From positions 2,196,001 through 2,260,000 of the forward strand of contig NZ_CP133160.1 of NCBI RefSeq assembly GCF_030913365.1: a DNA stretch of 64,000 nucleotides. Reading direction: 5' to 3'. Position numbers and translations under genes: made by a program. This document shows, piece by piece, positions 34,042-43,165 of this stretch (positions within the stretch are counted from its first letter, which is position 1; every line of letters starts with the position of its first letter). This stretch comes from Stenotrophomonas sp. 24(2023) (GTDB lineage Bacteria > Pseudomonadota > Gammaproteobacteria > Xanthomonadales > Xanthomonadaceae). The notes under the pieces were generated by a model. That model saw nothing but the letters and a program-made list of their open reading frames with translations, was not told where the DNA came from and searched no databases.

Positions 34042-34073
34042 GCAACAGGCCCGGCCCATGCCGGGCCTGTTGC
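34042..34073 (+). terminator. Long perfect hairpin downstream of ax21
   Basis: A 14-base perfect stem (GCAACAGGCCCGGC with its complement) with a four-base loop starts 36 bases past the ax21 stop. A T tract is missing, but the stem strength makes a termination or 3'-end stabilising role likely. Confidence 0.65.
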
Positions 34074-34205
34074 GTCATGGCAGGTACGCCATGCGTTAAG
34101 GCATCTGAGCGCCGCCTGACCCTGCCGGGTGCAATGCAATGAATTGGATTCCGCCGCGCGCTGGCGCCGCCTAGGGTGAAGGCCCCGCGTCGCAGGAATG
34201 CGCCG

Positions 34206-34886
34206 ATGCCGCAACTCCCCATGTCCGCAACGCCCATAACGCCTCTGCGCAGGCGGCTGGCGCTGCTCGATCCTCATCCCGTCCTGCGCCGAGGGCTGGA
34301 AGTGGTGCTGTGCCAGCAACCCGGCGTGCAGCTGCAAGGCAGCTATGGGCATGGCCGAGGCCTGCTGCGCGCACTGCTCAGGCAGCCGCACGACATCGAT
34401 CTGCTGGTGGTGGATGTGCTGCCGCTGGACATGCCATGCGATGGCATGCGTTTCCTGCGCCTGCTGTCGCGGCGTTGGCCCGCGCTGCCCATCCTGGTGC
34501 TGTCGGCGCACTGCAATGCCAGTACCGTGGCCATGGCGCTGGAAGCGGGCGCGCGCGGCTTCCTGTCCAAGTCCGCGCCGGCCGAGACCCTGCTGCGCGC
34601 CGTGGACGTGGTGGTACGGGGGGGGCGGTTCGTGCCGGCGGAAATGCGTGCCCAGCTGGGGCGCTCGCGCACGCAGCGCTGGCAGCATGGGCTGGCGCCG
34701 CTGAGCATGCGCGAGCATGAAGTGGTGCGGCTGGTGCTGCGCGGCCACCGCACCAGCGACATGGCGCGTACGCTCGGGCGTGCCGCCAGCACCATCAGCA
34801 CGCAGAAGAAGTCGGCCTATCGCAAGCTGGGCATCCGTACCGATGGCGACCTGTTCCAGATCCGCCACCTGCTGCCTGCCGGCTGA
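34206..34886 (+). CDS. Response regulator with RcsB-type LuxR helix-turn-helix
   Basis: A 226-residue regulator. The receiver domain (about residues 16-135) keeps the phospho-acceptor Asp70 (LLVVDVLP) and Lys in LSKSAP, but the usual acidic pair is reduced to a single Asp22 (LALLDPHP). The C-terminal domain (about residues 160-220) reads MARTLGRAASTISTQKKSAYRKLGI. The TIS-QKKSA-KLG signature is that of RcsB/FimZ/BvgA-type regulators rather than ordinary NarL ones. I prefer the ATG at 34206 with AGGA eight bases upstream; the frame extends back to 34176. No kinase gene is adjacent. Targets may include capsule, fimbriae or motility, by family only. Confidence 0.82.
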   Translation: MPQLPMSATPITPLRRRLALLDPHPVLRRGLEVVLCQQPGVQLQGSYGHGRGLLRALLRQPHDIDLLVVDVLPLDMPCDGMRFLRLLSRRWPALPILVLSAHCNASTVAMALEAGARGFLSKSAPAETLLRAVDVVVRGGRFVPAEMRAQLGRSRTQRWQHGLAPLSMREHEVVRLVLRGHRTSDMARTLGRAASTISTQKKSAYRKLGIRTDGDLFQIRHLLPAG

Positions 34887-34895
34887 GCGGCCGGC

Positions 34896-35285
34896 TTACT
34901 CGCCCTGGTACTGCTTTTCTTCCACCAGTGCCGAACCGGCGACACGGTTGATCTCGTTCTTCACCTGCACGCGTTCACCGTTGGTGCCGTACACCCCGCG
35001 CGCGAGCTGGATGAAGGCATCATCGAACTGCTGGGCGGCTTCCTTCTCGCGCAGCGCGTCCTGGATGTCCCACATGCGCTCGTTGATGGCCTTCAGCGCC
35101 TCCTTGAGCGTGCCCAGCGACGGCTGCGCCTGCAGCTGGGCGGCCAGCAGCGGCAGCAGCCCGTCCAGTTCGGTACGCACATTGGCCAGCTTGGTGGCGT
35201 CGCCGATGCGCTCGGCCTTGATTTCCAGGATGGTGATCTTGTCGATCAGCTCACCGATCGATACCGGGGTCAGGATGGCTTCCAC
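34896..35285 (-). CDS. DUF6165 family protein
   Basis: A 129-residue helical protein. It begins VEAILTPVSIGELIDKITIL and continues with a long helix and RMWDIQDALREKEAAQQFD, matching the DUF6165 family. In many bacteria this domain is found beside or fused to polysaccharide or methyltransferase genes; its function is unknown. Translation begins at a GTG (35285) with a GGAG seven bases upstream; no in-frame ATG is available. The end converges with the regulator gene, and the two stops are ten bases apart. Confidence 0.85.
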   Translation of the reverse strand: MEAILTPVSIGELIDKITILEIKAERIGDATKLANVRTELDGLLPLLAAQLQAQPSLGTLKEALKAINERMWDIQDALREKEAAQQFDDAFIQLARGVYGTNGERVQVKNEINRVAGSALVEEKQYQGE

Positions 35286-35450
35286 GCTGCGGCTCCATTG
35301 AACAGGCACGCATGATACCGCGCCCCTGCGCGGAGGCTTTACGCGGTTTTTGCGCGAGGGCCGCACCTGCGCCATCGATTCGTTACGGCCGCCGCCCCGA
35401 CACTGCCGTCCTCGGCGGCGAGGCCGCTTTTTCGACGTGGATGGACTGAA

Positions 35451-36146
35451 GTGAAGACCCAGGGGAAGCGCGTGGCGGTGATCGCCGCGCTGGCAGTGGC
35501 GCTGTGCGCCGGGAGCGCACAGGCGCAGGTGCAGGTCAGCGGCAATGCCACGCTGACCAGCGATTATGTGTGGCGTGGCAGCACGCAGAGCGATGGTGAC
35601 CCGGCCGCGCAGGCCGGCGTGAAGGTGTCCAGCCACGGCTGGTATGCCAGTGGCTGGGGCTCGAACGTGTCGTTCAAGCCGGACAACGGCGCCCACACCG
35701 AGTTCGATCTGGTGGCTGGCTGGTCCGGTGCGCTGGCGACGGACTGGAACGTGGACGTCAACCTGACCCGGTACCTGTACCCGGGCACCGGTCGCCGCCT
35801 GGACTGGACCGAAGGCAGCGCCACCCTGAGCTGGCGCCAGTACGCCTGGCTGCAGGTGGCCCATTCCAGCGACGCGCTGGCCGGTGGCCACCGCGGCACC
35901 TACGGCCTGCTGGGCGCCCGCCTGCCGCTGGGGCAGAAGCTGCGCCTGGAAGCGGCGGTGGGCCACTACTGGCTCGACGCGGCGCAGGGCCCGGACTACA
36001 CCCATGGCCAGCTCAGCGCGATCGCCACGCTGACCCCGACCTGGGAGTTGCGTGCCACCGTGCATGACACCGACAACGCCGCCCGCCGCCTGTTCCCCGG
36101 CGCGGCCGGTGGCCGCTTCGAACTGGCCCTGCAGGGCAGCTTCTAG
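35451..36146 (+). CDS. TorF-family putative porin
   Basis: A 231-residue outer-membrane protein. A signal peptide ends near residue 25 (LCAGSAQAQVQ). The mature part begins SGNATLTSDYVWRGSTQSD, which is the N-terminal signature of the TorF (TIGR02001, Gcw_chp) porin family, and the last residue is Phe. It should form a small barrel that lets solutes pass the outer membrane. The start is GTG at 35451. Its TAG stop overlaps the stop of the converging MFS gene (36143) by two bases. Confidence 0.87.
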   Translation: MKTQGKRVAVIAALAVALCAGSAQAQVQVSGNATLTSDYVWRGSTQSDGDPAAQAGVKVSSHGWYASGWGSNVSFKPDNGAHTEFDLVAGWSGALATDWNVDVNLTRYLYPGTGRRLDWTEGSATLSWRQYAWLQVAHSSDALAGGHRGTYGLLGARLPLGQKLRLEAAVGHYWLDAAQGPDYTHGQLSAIATLTPTWELRATVHDTDNAARRLFPGAAGGRFELALQGSF

Positions 36147-37339
36147 GCCTTGGCCGCCGCCTGGCGCGCGCGCAGCGCGCCAGGCAGCCACAGCAGCAGG
36201 GCCAGCACGCCGACGCTGGCCCCGGCCAGGCACACGCCGGTCCAGCCGAAGCGCTGGTACACCTGTGCCGACAGCAGCGAACCCAGCGAACCGCCGATGA
36301 AGTAGCCGGTCATGTAGCCGGCGTTGAGGCGGTTGCGGGCATCGGGCTGCAGCGCGTAGACCACGTTCTGGTTGCTCACGTGCAGCAGCTGCGCGGCCAG
36401 GTCCAGCGCCAGCACGCCGACCAGCAGCGCGGCCAGCGAATGCGTGGCCACGCCCAGTGGCAGCCACGAAGCCAGCAGCAGCACCAGGGCGATGGCGGTG
36501 GCACGGCCACTCTGGCCCCGGTCGGCCATGCGCCCGGCGATGCCGGCCGCCAGCGTGCCGGCGGCCCCGACCAGGCCGAACAGGCCGATGGTCGCATCGG
36601 TGTAGCCATAGGGGTGCTGGGCCAGCAGGAACGCCAGCGGCGTCCAGAACATGGCGAACATGGCGAAGCTGCACGCGCCCAGCAGCGTGCGGTGGCGGAA
36701 CACCGGTTCACGCGCGAACAACGTGCCGATCGAGCGCAGCAGCGCGAAGTAGCCCAGCCCGGCACCGTGGCGGAAGCGCGGCAGCCCGCGCCACAGCGCC
36801 AGCGTGGTGGACACCAGCACCACGGCGGCCACGGCGTACACCCAGCGCCAGCTGCCCAGGCTGGAAATGCCGCCGGCCACCGTACGCGCCAGCAGGATGC
36901 CCAGCAGCAGCCCGCTCATCAGCGTGCCGACCACCCGCCCGCGATGCTGCGGTTCGGCCAGCGTGGCCGCGAACGGCACCAGCACCTGCGCCACCACCGA
37001 GAACAGGCCGGTCAGCGCCGTGCCCAGCAGCAACCAGGGCAGGCTGGGCGCCAGTGCGCTGATCACCAGGCCGCACGCCGACAGCAGCGACATCACCACG
37101 ATCAGCCGGCGCCGCTCGAACAGGTCGCCCAGCGGCACCAGCAGGATCAACCCGGCCGCGTAGCTGAGCTGGGCTGCGGTAACCACGATGCCGATCTGGC
37201 CGAACGGCACGCCGAACTGCCCGGCCATCGTGTGCAGCAAGGGCTGGGCGTAGTAGTTGCTGGCCACGGCAACGCCGGTGGCGAAGGCCATCAGCAGCAC
37301 CTGCCAGCGGTGCAGGGACGGCAGCGGGGTCGGATCCAT
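36143..37339 (-). CDS. MFS transporter, YnfM-like
   Basis: A 398-residue, twelve-segment transporter. The first segment, FATGVAVASNYYAQPLLHT, with NYYAQPLL, is typical of the YnfM/NepI-related MFS group. VPLGDLFERRRLIVVMSL is the loop 2-3 motif, and GRMADRGQSGRAT its counterpart in the second half. It is transcribed away from a LysR-type regulator gene, as the E. coli ynfM gene is from ynfL, and is probably controlled by it. Substrates may be drugs, arabinose-like sugars or aromatic compounds; none is certain. Confidence 0.86.
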   Translation of the reverse strand: MDPTPLPSLHRWQVLLMAFATGVAVASNYYAQPLLHTMAGQFGVPFGQIGIVVTAAQLSYAAGLILLVPLGDLFERRRLIVVMSLLSACGLVISALAPSLPWLLLGTALTGLFSVVAQVLVPFAATLAEPQHRGRVVGTLMSGLLLGILLARTVAGGISSLGSWRWVYAVAAVVLVSTTLALWRGLPRFRHGAGLGYFALLRSIGTLFAREPVFRHRTLLGACSFAMFAMFWTPLAFLLAQHPYGYTDATIGLFGLVGAAGTLAAGIAGRMADRGQSGRATAIALVLLLASWLPLGVATHSLAALLVGVLALDLAAQLLHVSNQNVVYALQPDARNRLNAGYMTGYFIGGSLGSLLSAQVYQRFGWTGVCLAGASVGVLALLLWLPGALRARQAAAKA

Positions 37340-37389
37340 GGGGCATACCAGCACAACAGGGGGCCGCACAGTGTCGGCGCTGGCCAGCG

Positions 37390-37435
37390 ATGATGGAAAT
37401 GAATCATCATCATCCCTGTCATCTTGAAATGAGAT
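37390..37435. promoter_or_regulatory. Candidate LysR-type operator in the MFS/lysR intergenic region
   Basis: An AT-rich island in otherwise GC-rich DNA carries two dyads: ATGAT-N8-ATCAT (37390-37407) and ATC-N9-GAT (37421-37435). The latter has the T-N11-A form preferred by LysR-type regulators. Both lie in the 102-base gap between the divergent starts. Confidence 0.5.
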
Positions 37436-37441
37436 GTTGGC

Positions 37442-38329
37442 GTGAACCTCAAGCAGCTCGAATTCGCCGTGGCGCTGGCCGAGGAAGGCAACTTCACCCG
37501 GGCTGCGGCCCGTTGCCACGTGGTGCAGTCGGCGTTGAGCCACCAGATCGCCCACCTGGAGCAGGAACTGGGCGCGCCGTTGTTCGAGCGGCTGCCGCGC
37601 CAGGTGCGCGCCACGCCCGCCGGTGAGGCCCTGCTGGTGCATGCGCGGCAGGTACTGGCCAGCGTGCGCCACCTGCGTGCGGACGTGGCCGCCAGCATCG
37701 GCCAGGTGCGCGGTACGCTGGCGGTAGGCCAGATTTCCTCACTGACCGGCATCGACGTGGTGGCACTGCTGGCCGGCTTCCAGCAGCGCTACCGGCAGGT
37801 GGAATTCCAGCTGCGCATGGACAAGAGCGAAACATTGATCGCCCAGGTGCGTGACCGCCAGCTGGATATCGCGTTGGTGGGGCTGGCGCCCTCGGCCAGC
37901 ATCGAAGGCGTCTGCCATCGCGTGCTGCAGGAAGAAGCGCTGGTCGCGGTGATGGCGCCGCAGCACCCGTTGGCCGGGCGCAAGCGGCTGCCCCTGCAGG
38001 CGCTGGTGGACCAGGCCCTGGTTGATTTCCCGCAGGGCACCGGCGCGCGGCGGCAGACCGACGATGCGTTCGCAGCGGCCAATCTGCCCCATCCGGTGCG
38101 TTTCGAGGTCAGCCACCTGGAACTGGTCGAGCGCATCGTGCGCCATGGCCTGGCCGTGGGCATCGTGCCGCTGTCCATCGCCGAAGGCTTCAGCGGCGTA
38201 GCACGCATCGCCCTGCAGCCCACGCCACGGCGGCGCGTGCACCTGGTCTGGCAGCGCGTGCCGACCCCGGCCGCGCAGGCGTTCCTGCAGGACCTGCTCA
38301 GCGCCGCAGGCGCAGGCTCAGCCCCTTGA
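37442..38329 (+). CDS. LysR-family transcriptional regulator
   Basis: A 295-residue regulator. The N-terminal winged helix-turn-helix (residues 1-60) reads MNLKQLEFAVALAEEGNFT and AAARCHVVQSALSHQIAHLE. The periplasmic-binding-like effector domain follows from residue 88. The start is GTG at 37442, immediately beside the candidate operator. It probably controls the divergent MFS gene and itself. The 3' end overlaps the converging yehS-like gene by 32 bases. Confidence 0.92.
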   Translation: MNLKQLEFAVALAEEGNFTRAAARCHVVQSALSHQIAHLEQELGAPLFERLPRQVRATPAGEALLVHARQVLASVRHLRADVAASIGQVRGTLAVGQISSLTGIDVVALLAGFQQRYRQVEFQLRMDKSETLIAQVRDRQLDIALVGLAPSASIEGVCHRVLQEEALVAVMAPQHPLAGRKRLPLQALVDQALVDFPQGTGARRQTDDAFAAANLPHPVRFEVSHLELVERIVRHGLAVGIVPLSIAEGFSGVARIALQPTPRRRVHLVWQRVPTPAAQAFLQDLLSAAGAGSAP

Positions 38330-38765
38330 GGAAGTTGCGCAGCATCTGGTCCAGGCAGCGGCGGTAGTTGGCATGGCCGGGCTGGCGGAACAGGGCCCCC
38401 ACCTCCGATTTGGACGCACGGAAGCCGGCGGCGGCGAAGATCTCCATCAGGTCCACGTCGCGCAGCTGGAACGCTACCCGCAGCTTCTTCAGGATCAGGT
38501 TGTTGTCCAGGCGGGTCTCCACCGGCCGCAGCGGCTGGCTTTCGTCGCGGCCACGCAGGTGGATGATCAGCCCGTCCAGGAAGTGCGCCAGTGCGGCATC
38601 GGGGCAGGGCAGATGGCCGGGCTCGTCCTCGCGGTGCAGCCAGCCCTTCACCTCGTCGGTGGTCACGCTGAAGGCGGGGTCGGCCAGCTGGCACAGCGAA
38701 ACGACATGGCCATCGGCCAGGTCCATGGAATAGCGCAGGCTGCGCAGGACATCGTTGTTGATCAT
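38298..38765 (-). CDS. yehS: DUF1456 family protein (YehS-like)
   Basis: A 155-residue protein with two DUF1456 repeats: MINNDVLRSLRYSMDLADG at residues 1-19 and LDNNLILKKLRVAFQLRDVD around residue 85. Family members are small cytoplasmic proteins of unknown role; YehS is the E. coli example. The basic C terminus (LKGLSLRLRR) lies inside the 3' end of the lysR gene on the opposite strand. The ATG at 38765 agrees with the family start. Confidence 0.88.
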   Translation of the reverse strand: MINNDVLRSLRYSMDLADGHVVSLCQLADPAFSVTTDEVKGWLHREDEPGHLPCPDAALAHFLDGLIIHLRGRDESQPLRPVETRLDNNLILKKLRVAFQLRDVDLMEIFAAAGFRASKSEVGALFRQPGHANYRRCLDQMLRNFLKGLSLRLRR

Positions 38766-38884
38766 GGCGCCATTGTACCGGTGACGGCGGTACCCCCTGC
38801 GTGGTGGCCGGCGGGCCGCCCGCGGCAATACAGGCAGCGGCCGACAGTGCCAGAATGGTTGCCTGCATCCCACGGAGTAGCTTG

Positions 38885-39637
38885 ATGAGCCGTACCGTCC
38901 TGATTACCGGCGCCACTTCCGGCTTCGGTGCCGCCGCCGTCCACCGCTTCGCCAAGGCGGGCTGGAAGGTGATCGCCACGGGCCGTCGTGCCGAACGCCT
39001 GCAGCCGCTGGTCGCGGCCTATGGCGCGGACATCGTGCATGCGGCGGTGTTCGACGTGCGCGACCCGATCGCGATGGAAGCGGCCCTGCTGGCCCTGCCG
39101 CCGGCCTTCGGCGAGATCGACCTGCTGGTCAACAACGCCGGCCTGGCCCAGGGCACCGCGCCCGCGCAGAGTGCCAACCTGCAGGACTGGCGCACCATGA
39201 TCGACACCAACGTCACCGCCCTGGTCACGCTGACCCATCGCCTGCTGCCGCAACTGGTGCAGCGCAAGGGGGCGATCATCAACATTTCCTCGGTGGCCGG
39301 CGTGTACCCGTACCCGGGTGGCAACGCCTACGGCGGCACCAAGGCCTTCGTCAGCCAGTTCTCGCTGGGCCTGCGTTCGGACCTGCATGGCACCGGCGTG
39401 CGCGTGACCACGATCGAGCCGGGCATGGCCGAGACCGAATTCACCGTCGTGCGCACCCACGGTGACCAGGCGGCATCGGACAAGCTCTATGCCGGTGCGA
39501 ACCCGATGACGGCCGAGGACATCGCCGAGCAGATCTTCTGGGTGGCCACCCTGCCGCCACACCTGAACATCAACCGGCTGGAACTGATGCCGGTCAGCCA
39601 GTCGTTTGCCGGGTTCCAGGTCGCCCGCGAAGGGTAA
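38885..39637 (+). CDS. ydfG: Short-chain dehydrogenase/reductase, YdfG-like
   Basis: A 250-residue SDR. The cofactor motif TGATSGFG is at residues 8-15, the NNAG motif near residue 84, catalytic Ser in INISSVAG and catalytic Tyr-x-x-x-Lys in NAYGGTKAF. IEPGMAETEF and the ILNRLELMP-like end (NINRLELMPVSQSFAGF) match YdfG, an NADP-dependent 3-hydroxy acid dehydrogenase acting on L-allo-threonine, serine and malonic semialdehyde. The ATG at 38885 has GGAG eight bases upstream. Confidence 0.9.
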   Translation: MSRTVLITGATSGFGAAAVHRFAKAGWKVIATGRRAERLQPLVAAYGADIVHAAVFDVRDPIAMEAALLALPPAFGEIDLLVNNAGLAQGTAPAQSANLQDWRTMIDTNVTALVTLTHRLLPQLVQRKGAIINISSVAGVYPYPGGNAYGGTKAFVSQFSLGLRSDLHGTGVRVTTIEPGMAETEFTVVRTHGDQAASDKLYAGANPMTAEDIAEQIFWVATLPPHLNINRLELMPVSQSFAGFQVAREG

Positions 39638-39674
39638 CTGCCGCCACGGGCCGGGCGCGGCGCCACGCGCAAAG

Positions 39675-39701
39675 AAAAAGCCGGGCATTGCCCGGCTTTT
39701 T
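39675..39701. terminator. Bidirectional rho-independent terminator
   Basis: AAAAAGCCGGGC-ATT-GCCCGGCTTTTT gives a perfect GC stem flanked by A and T runs, so it can terminate both the SDR gene (plus) and the SPOR-domain gene (minus) that converge here. Confidence 0.92.
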
Positions 39702-39719
39702 CCGTTCAGGCCGCAAGGC

Positions 39720-40583
39720 TCACTGGGCCTTGATCGCCATCGCCTGCAGGCCCGTGCCATCGAGCTTCTGCTTGGCTTCGGCCAGCTCGCTGGCGCTGCC
39801 GTAAGGCCCCATGCGCACGCGGTAGACCATCTTGCCGTTGATCTGCGCCGATTCCACGCGCGCGGCCAGGCCCATCATCGCCAGCTTGGCCTTGGTCGCC
39901 TCGGCATCGCCGGAGGCACCGAACGCGCCGGCCTGCAGGATGTAGCGGGCGTTGTCGGCCGGTGCCGTCGCGGCCGGCGTGGCCTGCGCCGGGGTGGCCG
40001 GTGCGGCGTCATGGCGGCTGGGCGTGGTGGTGGCCGTGGTGGTTGCCGCGGTGCTGGCCGGTGCCGGGCGTTCGCTCACCGGGGCCGGCAGCGTGGCGGC
40101 CGGGGTACTGGTGGCCGGCGCCGTACTGGCTGCGGGGGCCGTGGCCACGGCGGCCGGCGGCACCGGCCTGCCGTCCAGGGCAGCCTGCGCGCGCTGCGCT
40201 TCAGCCTTGGCCTTGCGCTGTTCTTCGGCGCGTGCGCTGGCGGCCAGCTCGGCATCGGACATTTCCACTTCCTTGCCGGGCAGCAGGGTGTAGAAGTCGT
40301 ACTGCGTCGCTGCAGGCTTGGTCGGCTCGGCGGGCTTGGCCGGGGCGGTGGCCGGGGCGTTGCCGCCATCGGCTTCGCCGTCGGCGACCGGCGCCGGCTG
40401 CGCGTTCGGGTTCGGCTGCGGGCCGGCGCGCAGGAAGCCATCGCCTTCACCCTTGAACAGGTTCGGCGCTGCCAGGAATACCACTGCCGCGATCGCCACG
40501 CCGGCCACCAGCCACACCCATCCGGGTGTGCCCTGGCTGCCGCTGTTGCGCCGTGCCTGGCTTTTGCCGCGTCGTGCTGCCAT
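39720..40583 (-). CDS. SPOR-domain cell-division protein, FtsN-like
   Basis: A 287-residue bitopic protein. A basic cytoplasmic N terminus (MAARRGKSQARRNSG) precedes one membrane segment (about residues 22-41). A long Ala/Pro/Thr-rich periplasmic linker follows (about residues 45-205). The C-terminal SPOR domain (about residues 208-285, YILQAGAFGASGDAEATKAK) binds denuded septal peptidoglycan. It lies 21 bases after argS, a position conserved for FtsN-like genes in gammaproteobacteria, where argS-ftsN is a common pair. The ftsN name itself is likely but not proven. Confidence 0.87.
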   Translation of the reverse strand: MAARRGKSQARRNSGSQGTPGWVWLVAGVAIAAVVFLAAPNLFKGEGDGFLRAGPQPNPNAQPAPVADGEADGGNAPATAPAKPAEPTKPAATQYDFYTLLPGKEVEMSDAELAASARAEEQRKAKAEAQRAQAALDGRPVPPAAVATAPAASTAPATSTPAATLPAPVSERPAPASTAATTTATTTPSRHDAAPATPAQATPAATAPADNARYILQAGAFGASGDAEATKAKLAMMGLAARVESAQINGKMVYRVRMGPYGSASELAEAKQKLDGTGLQAMAIKAQ

Positions 40584-40604
40584 GTGTACTACGTCTCCTG
40601 AGAC

Positions 40605-42293
40605 TTACATTTTTTCCGGGGCACCAACGCCCAGGAGGTCAAGGCCGTTGGCCAGCACCTGGCGCGCGGCGTTGGCCAGGGCCAGGCGCGCGTCGAGTTC
40701 GGCCTGGTCCAGTTCGAGGATCTTCTTGCTCTGATACCACGTGTGGAAGGCATGTGCCAATTCACGCAGGTACTGCGCGATCACGTGCGGTTCGAGCAGG
40801 CTGCCGGCCGATTCGACGATTTCCGGGTAGCGCGACATCTCCACCATCAGCCACAGCGAGGCTTCGTCATCCAGCGTCGGCAGGCCGGCAAGGCCCGCGC
40901 TCGGCGAATGGGTGATGCCCTTTTCCGTGGCCTGGCGCAGCAGGCTGCACACGCGGGCGTGCGCGTACTGCACGTAGAACACCGGGTTGTCGTTGCTCTG
41001 CTGGCGGGCCAGGTCGATATCGAAGGTCAGCTGCGAATCGGGCTTGCGCGCGATCAGGAACCAACGGGTGGCATCGCGGCCGGCTTCCTCGATCAGGTCG
41101 CGCAGCGTGAAGTAGCTGCCGGCACGCTTGGACAGCTTCACTTCCTCGCCGCCGCGCATGACGGTGACCATCTGGTGCAGCACGTATTCCGGCCAGCCCT
41201 TGGGGATGCCCACTTCCAGCGCCTGCAGGCCGGCCAGCACGCGGGCCAGCGAACCGTGGTGGTCCGCGCCCAGCTCGGTGATGGCGCGTTCGTAGCCACG
41301 CTGCCACTTGGACAGGTGGTAGGCCACGTCCGGCACGAAGTAGGTGAAGGTGCCGTCGGACTTGCGCATCACGCGGTCCTTGTCGTCACCGAACTCGGTG
41401 CTGCGCAGCCACAGCGCGCCGCCTTCCTCGTAGGTGTGGCCGGAGGCCTGCAGCTTGGCGACCGCTTCGGCCACCTTGCCATCGGCATACAGCGAGCTTT
41501 CCAGGAAGTAGATGTCGAAATCCACGCCGAACGCGGCCAGGTCCAGGTTCTGCTCGTTGCGCAGGTAGGCCACGGCAAAGCGGCGGATCGCGTCCAGATC
41601 CTGCGGGTCCTTGGCTCCCACCACGGTGGTGCCTTCCAGTTCGACGCTGGCACCGGCCAGGTAGGCACGGCCGACATCGGCGATGTACTCGCCGCGGTAG
41701 CCGTTTTCCGGCCAGCCGTCCTGGTCCGGGGCGATGCCGCGCGCACGCGCCTGCACCGACAGGGCCAGGTTCTCGATCTGCACGCCGGCGTCGTTGTAGT
41801 AGAACTCGCGCTTGGCGTTCCAGCCATTGGCATCAAGCACGCGTGCGATGCAGTCGCCGATCGCCGCCGCGCGGCCATGACCGACATGCAGCGGACCGGT
41901 CGGATTGGCCGACACGTATTCCACGCCCACGGTACGGCCGTTGCCGGACAGGTTGCGGCCATAGTCATGGCCTTCCTTGAGCACCAGCGCGGCTTCACGC
42001 TGGTATGCGGCCGGGGCCAGATGGAAATTGATGAAGCCCGGGCCGGCGATGTCGACCTTGCTCACGTCTTCGCTGCGCGGCAGCGCTTCGACCAGCGCCT
42101 GGGCGATCGCACGCGGGTTGCTGCGCGCGGCCTTGGCCAGCAGCATGGCCGCGTTGGTGGCGAAATCGCCATGTTCGCGGGTCTTCGGGCGCTCGACCAC
42201 GAAGTCCGGCGGCAGGGTATCGGCCGGCAGGGTGCCATTGGCGCGCAAGGCTTCGATGCCTTGGCCGATGAGGGCGCGGAGGAGATTTTTCAC
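40605..42293 (-). CDS. argS: Arginyl-tRNA synthetase
   Basis: A 562-residue class I synthetase. An N-terminal additional domain (residues 1-110) precedes the catalytic fold with the HIGH-like HVGHGRAAA and VKLSKRAG in place of KMSK. It then has the DALR anticodon-binding domain with [11 protein letters not shown] and ends with the [12 protein letters not shown] tail, typical of ArgS. It attaches arginine to tRNA-Arg. The 3' neighbour is the FtsN-like gene, probably on the same message. The ATG at 42293 fits the family start [16 protein letters not shown]. Confidence 0.96.
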   Translation of the reverse strand: MKNLLRALIGQGIEALRANGTLPADTLPPDFVVERPKTREHGDFATNAAMLLAKAARSNPRAIAQALVEALPRSEDVSKVDIAGPGFINFHLAPAAYQREAALVLKEGHDYGRNLSGNGRTVGVEYVSANPTGPLHVGHGRAAAIGDCIARVLDANGWNAKREFYYNDAGVQIENLALSVQARARGIAPDQDGWPENGYRGEYIADVGRAYLAGASVELEGTTVVGAKDPQDLDAIRRFAVAYLRNEQNLDLAAFGVDFDIYFLESSLYADGKVAEAVAKLQASGHTYEEGGALWLRSTEFGDDKDRVMRKSDGTFTYFVPDVAYHLSKWQRGYERAITELGADHHGSLARVLAGLQALEVGIPKGWPEYVLHQMVTVMRGGEEVKLSKRAGSYFTLRDLIEEAGRDATRWFLIARKPDSQLTFDIDLARQQSNDNPVFYVQYAHARVCSLLRQATEKGITHSPSAGLAGLPTLDDEASLWLMVEMSRYPEIVESAGSLLEPHVIAQYLRELAHAFHTWYQSKKILELDQAELDARLALANAARQVLANGLDLLGVGAPEKM

Positions 42294-42367
42294 GAGGCCT
42301 GCTGTGTGAATGAGCGGCGGAATCGCCCATTTTAGCCCAGAAGCGGCCCGCTGGCCGGCTCGGCCCT

Positions 42368-42402
42368 GACCGGGCAGGCCATGGCCGGCCCGGCCGACCT
42401 AC
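42368..42402 (-). repeat. GTAG-headed extended palindrome overlapping the radC stop
   Basis: On the minus strand GTAGGTCGG is followed by a long inverted repeat CCGGGC-C-GGCCATGGCC-T-GCCCGG. The TAG of the head is the radC stop codon. This is a larger relative of the 23-bp GTAG repeats and lies between converging-free gene ends of radC and the argS leader. Confidence 0.55.
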
Positions 42403-43103
42403 CTGAACAGCCGCGATTGCCGTTGTGACAGCAGCCCCCGTTCGGCGAACGATACCGGCGTGCCTTCCCCCACCACGAAGTGGTCCAGCAGGCGGACATC
42501 GACTAGGTCCAGGGCATGCTGCAGTTCGCGGGTGAGCTGCTCATCGGCCTGGGAGGGTTCCGGATCGCCGGAAGGATGGTTGTGGCTGACGATGACCGCC
42601 GCCGCGTTGAGCACCAGTGCCCGCCGCACCACCTCGCGCGGGTAGACGGCTGCCGCGTTGATCGTGCCGTGGAACAGGTCTTCGCAGGCCAGCAGGCGGT
42701 GCTGGTTGTCCAGGAACAGCACGCTGAACACCTCCTGGGGCCGGGCCCGCAGGTGCTGCTGCAGGAAGCGGCCGACCAGGGCGGGGTGCGTGCACGCCGG
42801 CTCGCCCTGTTCCAGCCGGGCGGCCAGGTGGCGCTTGGCCAGTTCCAGCCCGGCCACCAGGGTGCAGCTGCGCGCCGGGCCCAGGCCGGGCAGGCGGGTC
42901 AGTTCGCCGGCATTGCGGTCGAGCAGGGTGCGCAGCGGGCCATGCGCGCCCAGCAGTTCGCGGGCGGTCTGTACCGCGTCGCGGCCACCGGTTCCCGACC
43001 CCAGGAAAAGGGCCAGCAGCTCGGCATCGGACAAGGCGGCCGGGCCCCGGGCCAGCAGTCTTTCGCGGGGGCGTTCCCCTTCGGGCCAGTCATGGATGGG
43101 CAT
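42399..43103 (-). CDS. radC: RadC family JAB-domain protein
   Basis: A 234-residue UPF0758/RadC protein. The N-terminal helix-hairpin-helix region (about residues 10-100, [19 protein letters not shown]) is followed by a JAB1/MPN metalloprotein domain with [15 protein letters not shown], then the zinc motif [15 protein letters not shown]. The name comes from an old DNA-repair assignment that was later disputed; the true function is unclear. Either ATG 43103 or 43109 (MPMPIHDW) may be used. The stop lies inside a GTAG repeat. Confidence 0.92.
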   Translation of the reverse strand: MPIHDWPEGERPRERLLARGPAALSDAELLALFLGSGTGGRDAVQTARELLGAHGPLRTLLDRNAGELTRLPGLGPARSCTLVAGLELAKRHLAARLEQGEPACTHPALVGRFLQQHLRARPQEVFSVLFLDNQHRLLACEDLFHGTINAAAVYPREVVRRALVLNAAAVIVSHNHPSGDPEPSQADEQLTRELQHALDLVDVRLLDHFVVGEGTPVSFAERGLLSQRQSRLFR

Positions 43104-43165
43104 GGGCATAGCTTGCGCCGGCCTGTTCCCGCTTCCCATCGGGGAACGCCGCAGGTGGCTGTGGG

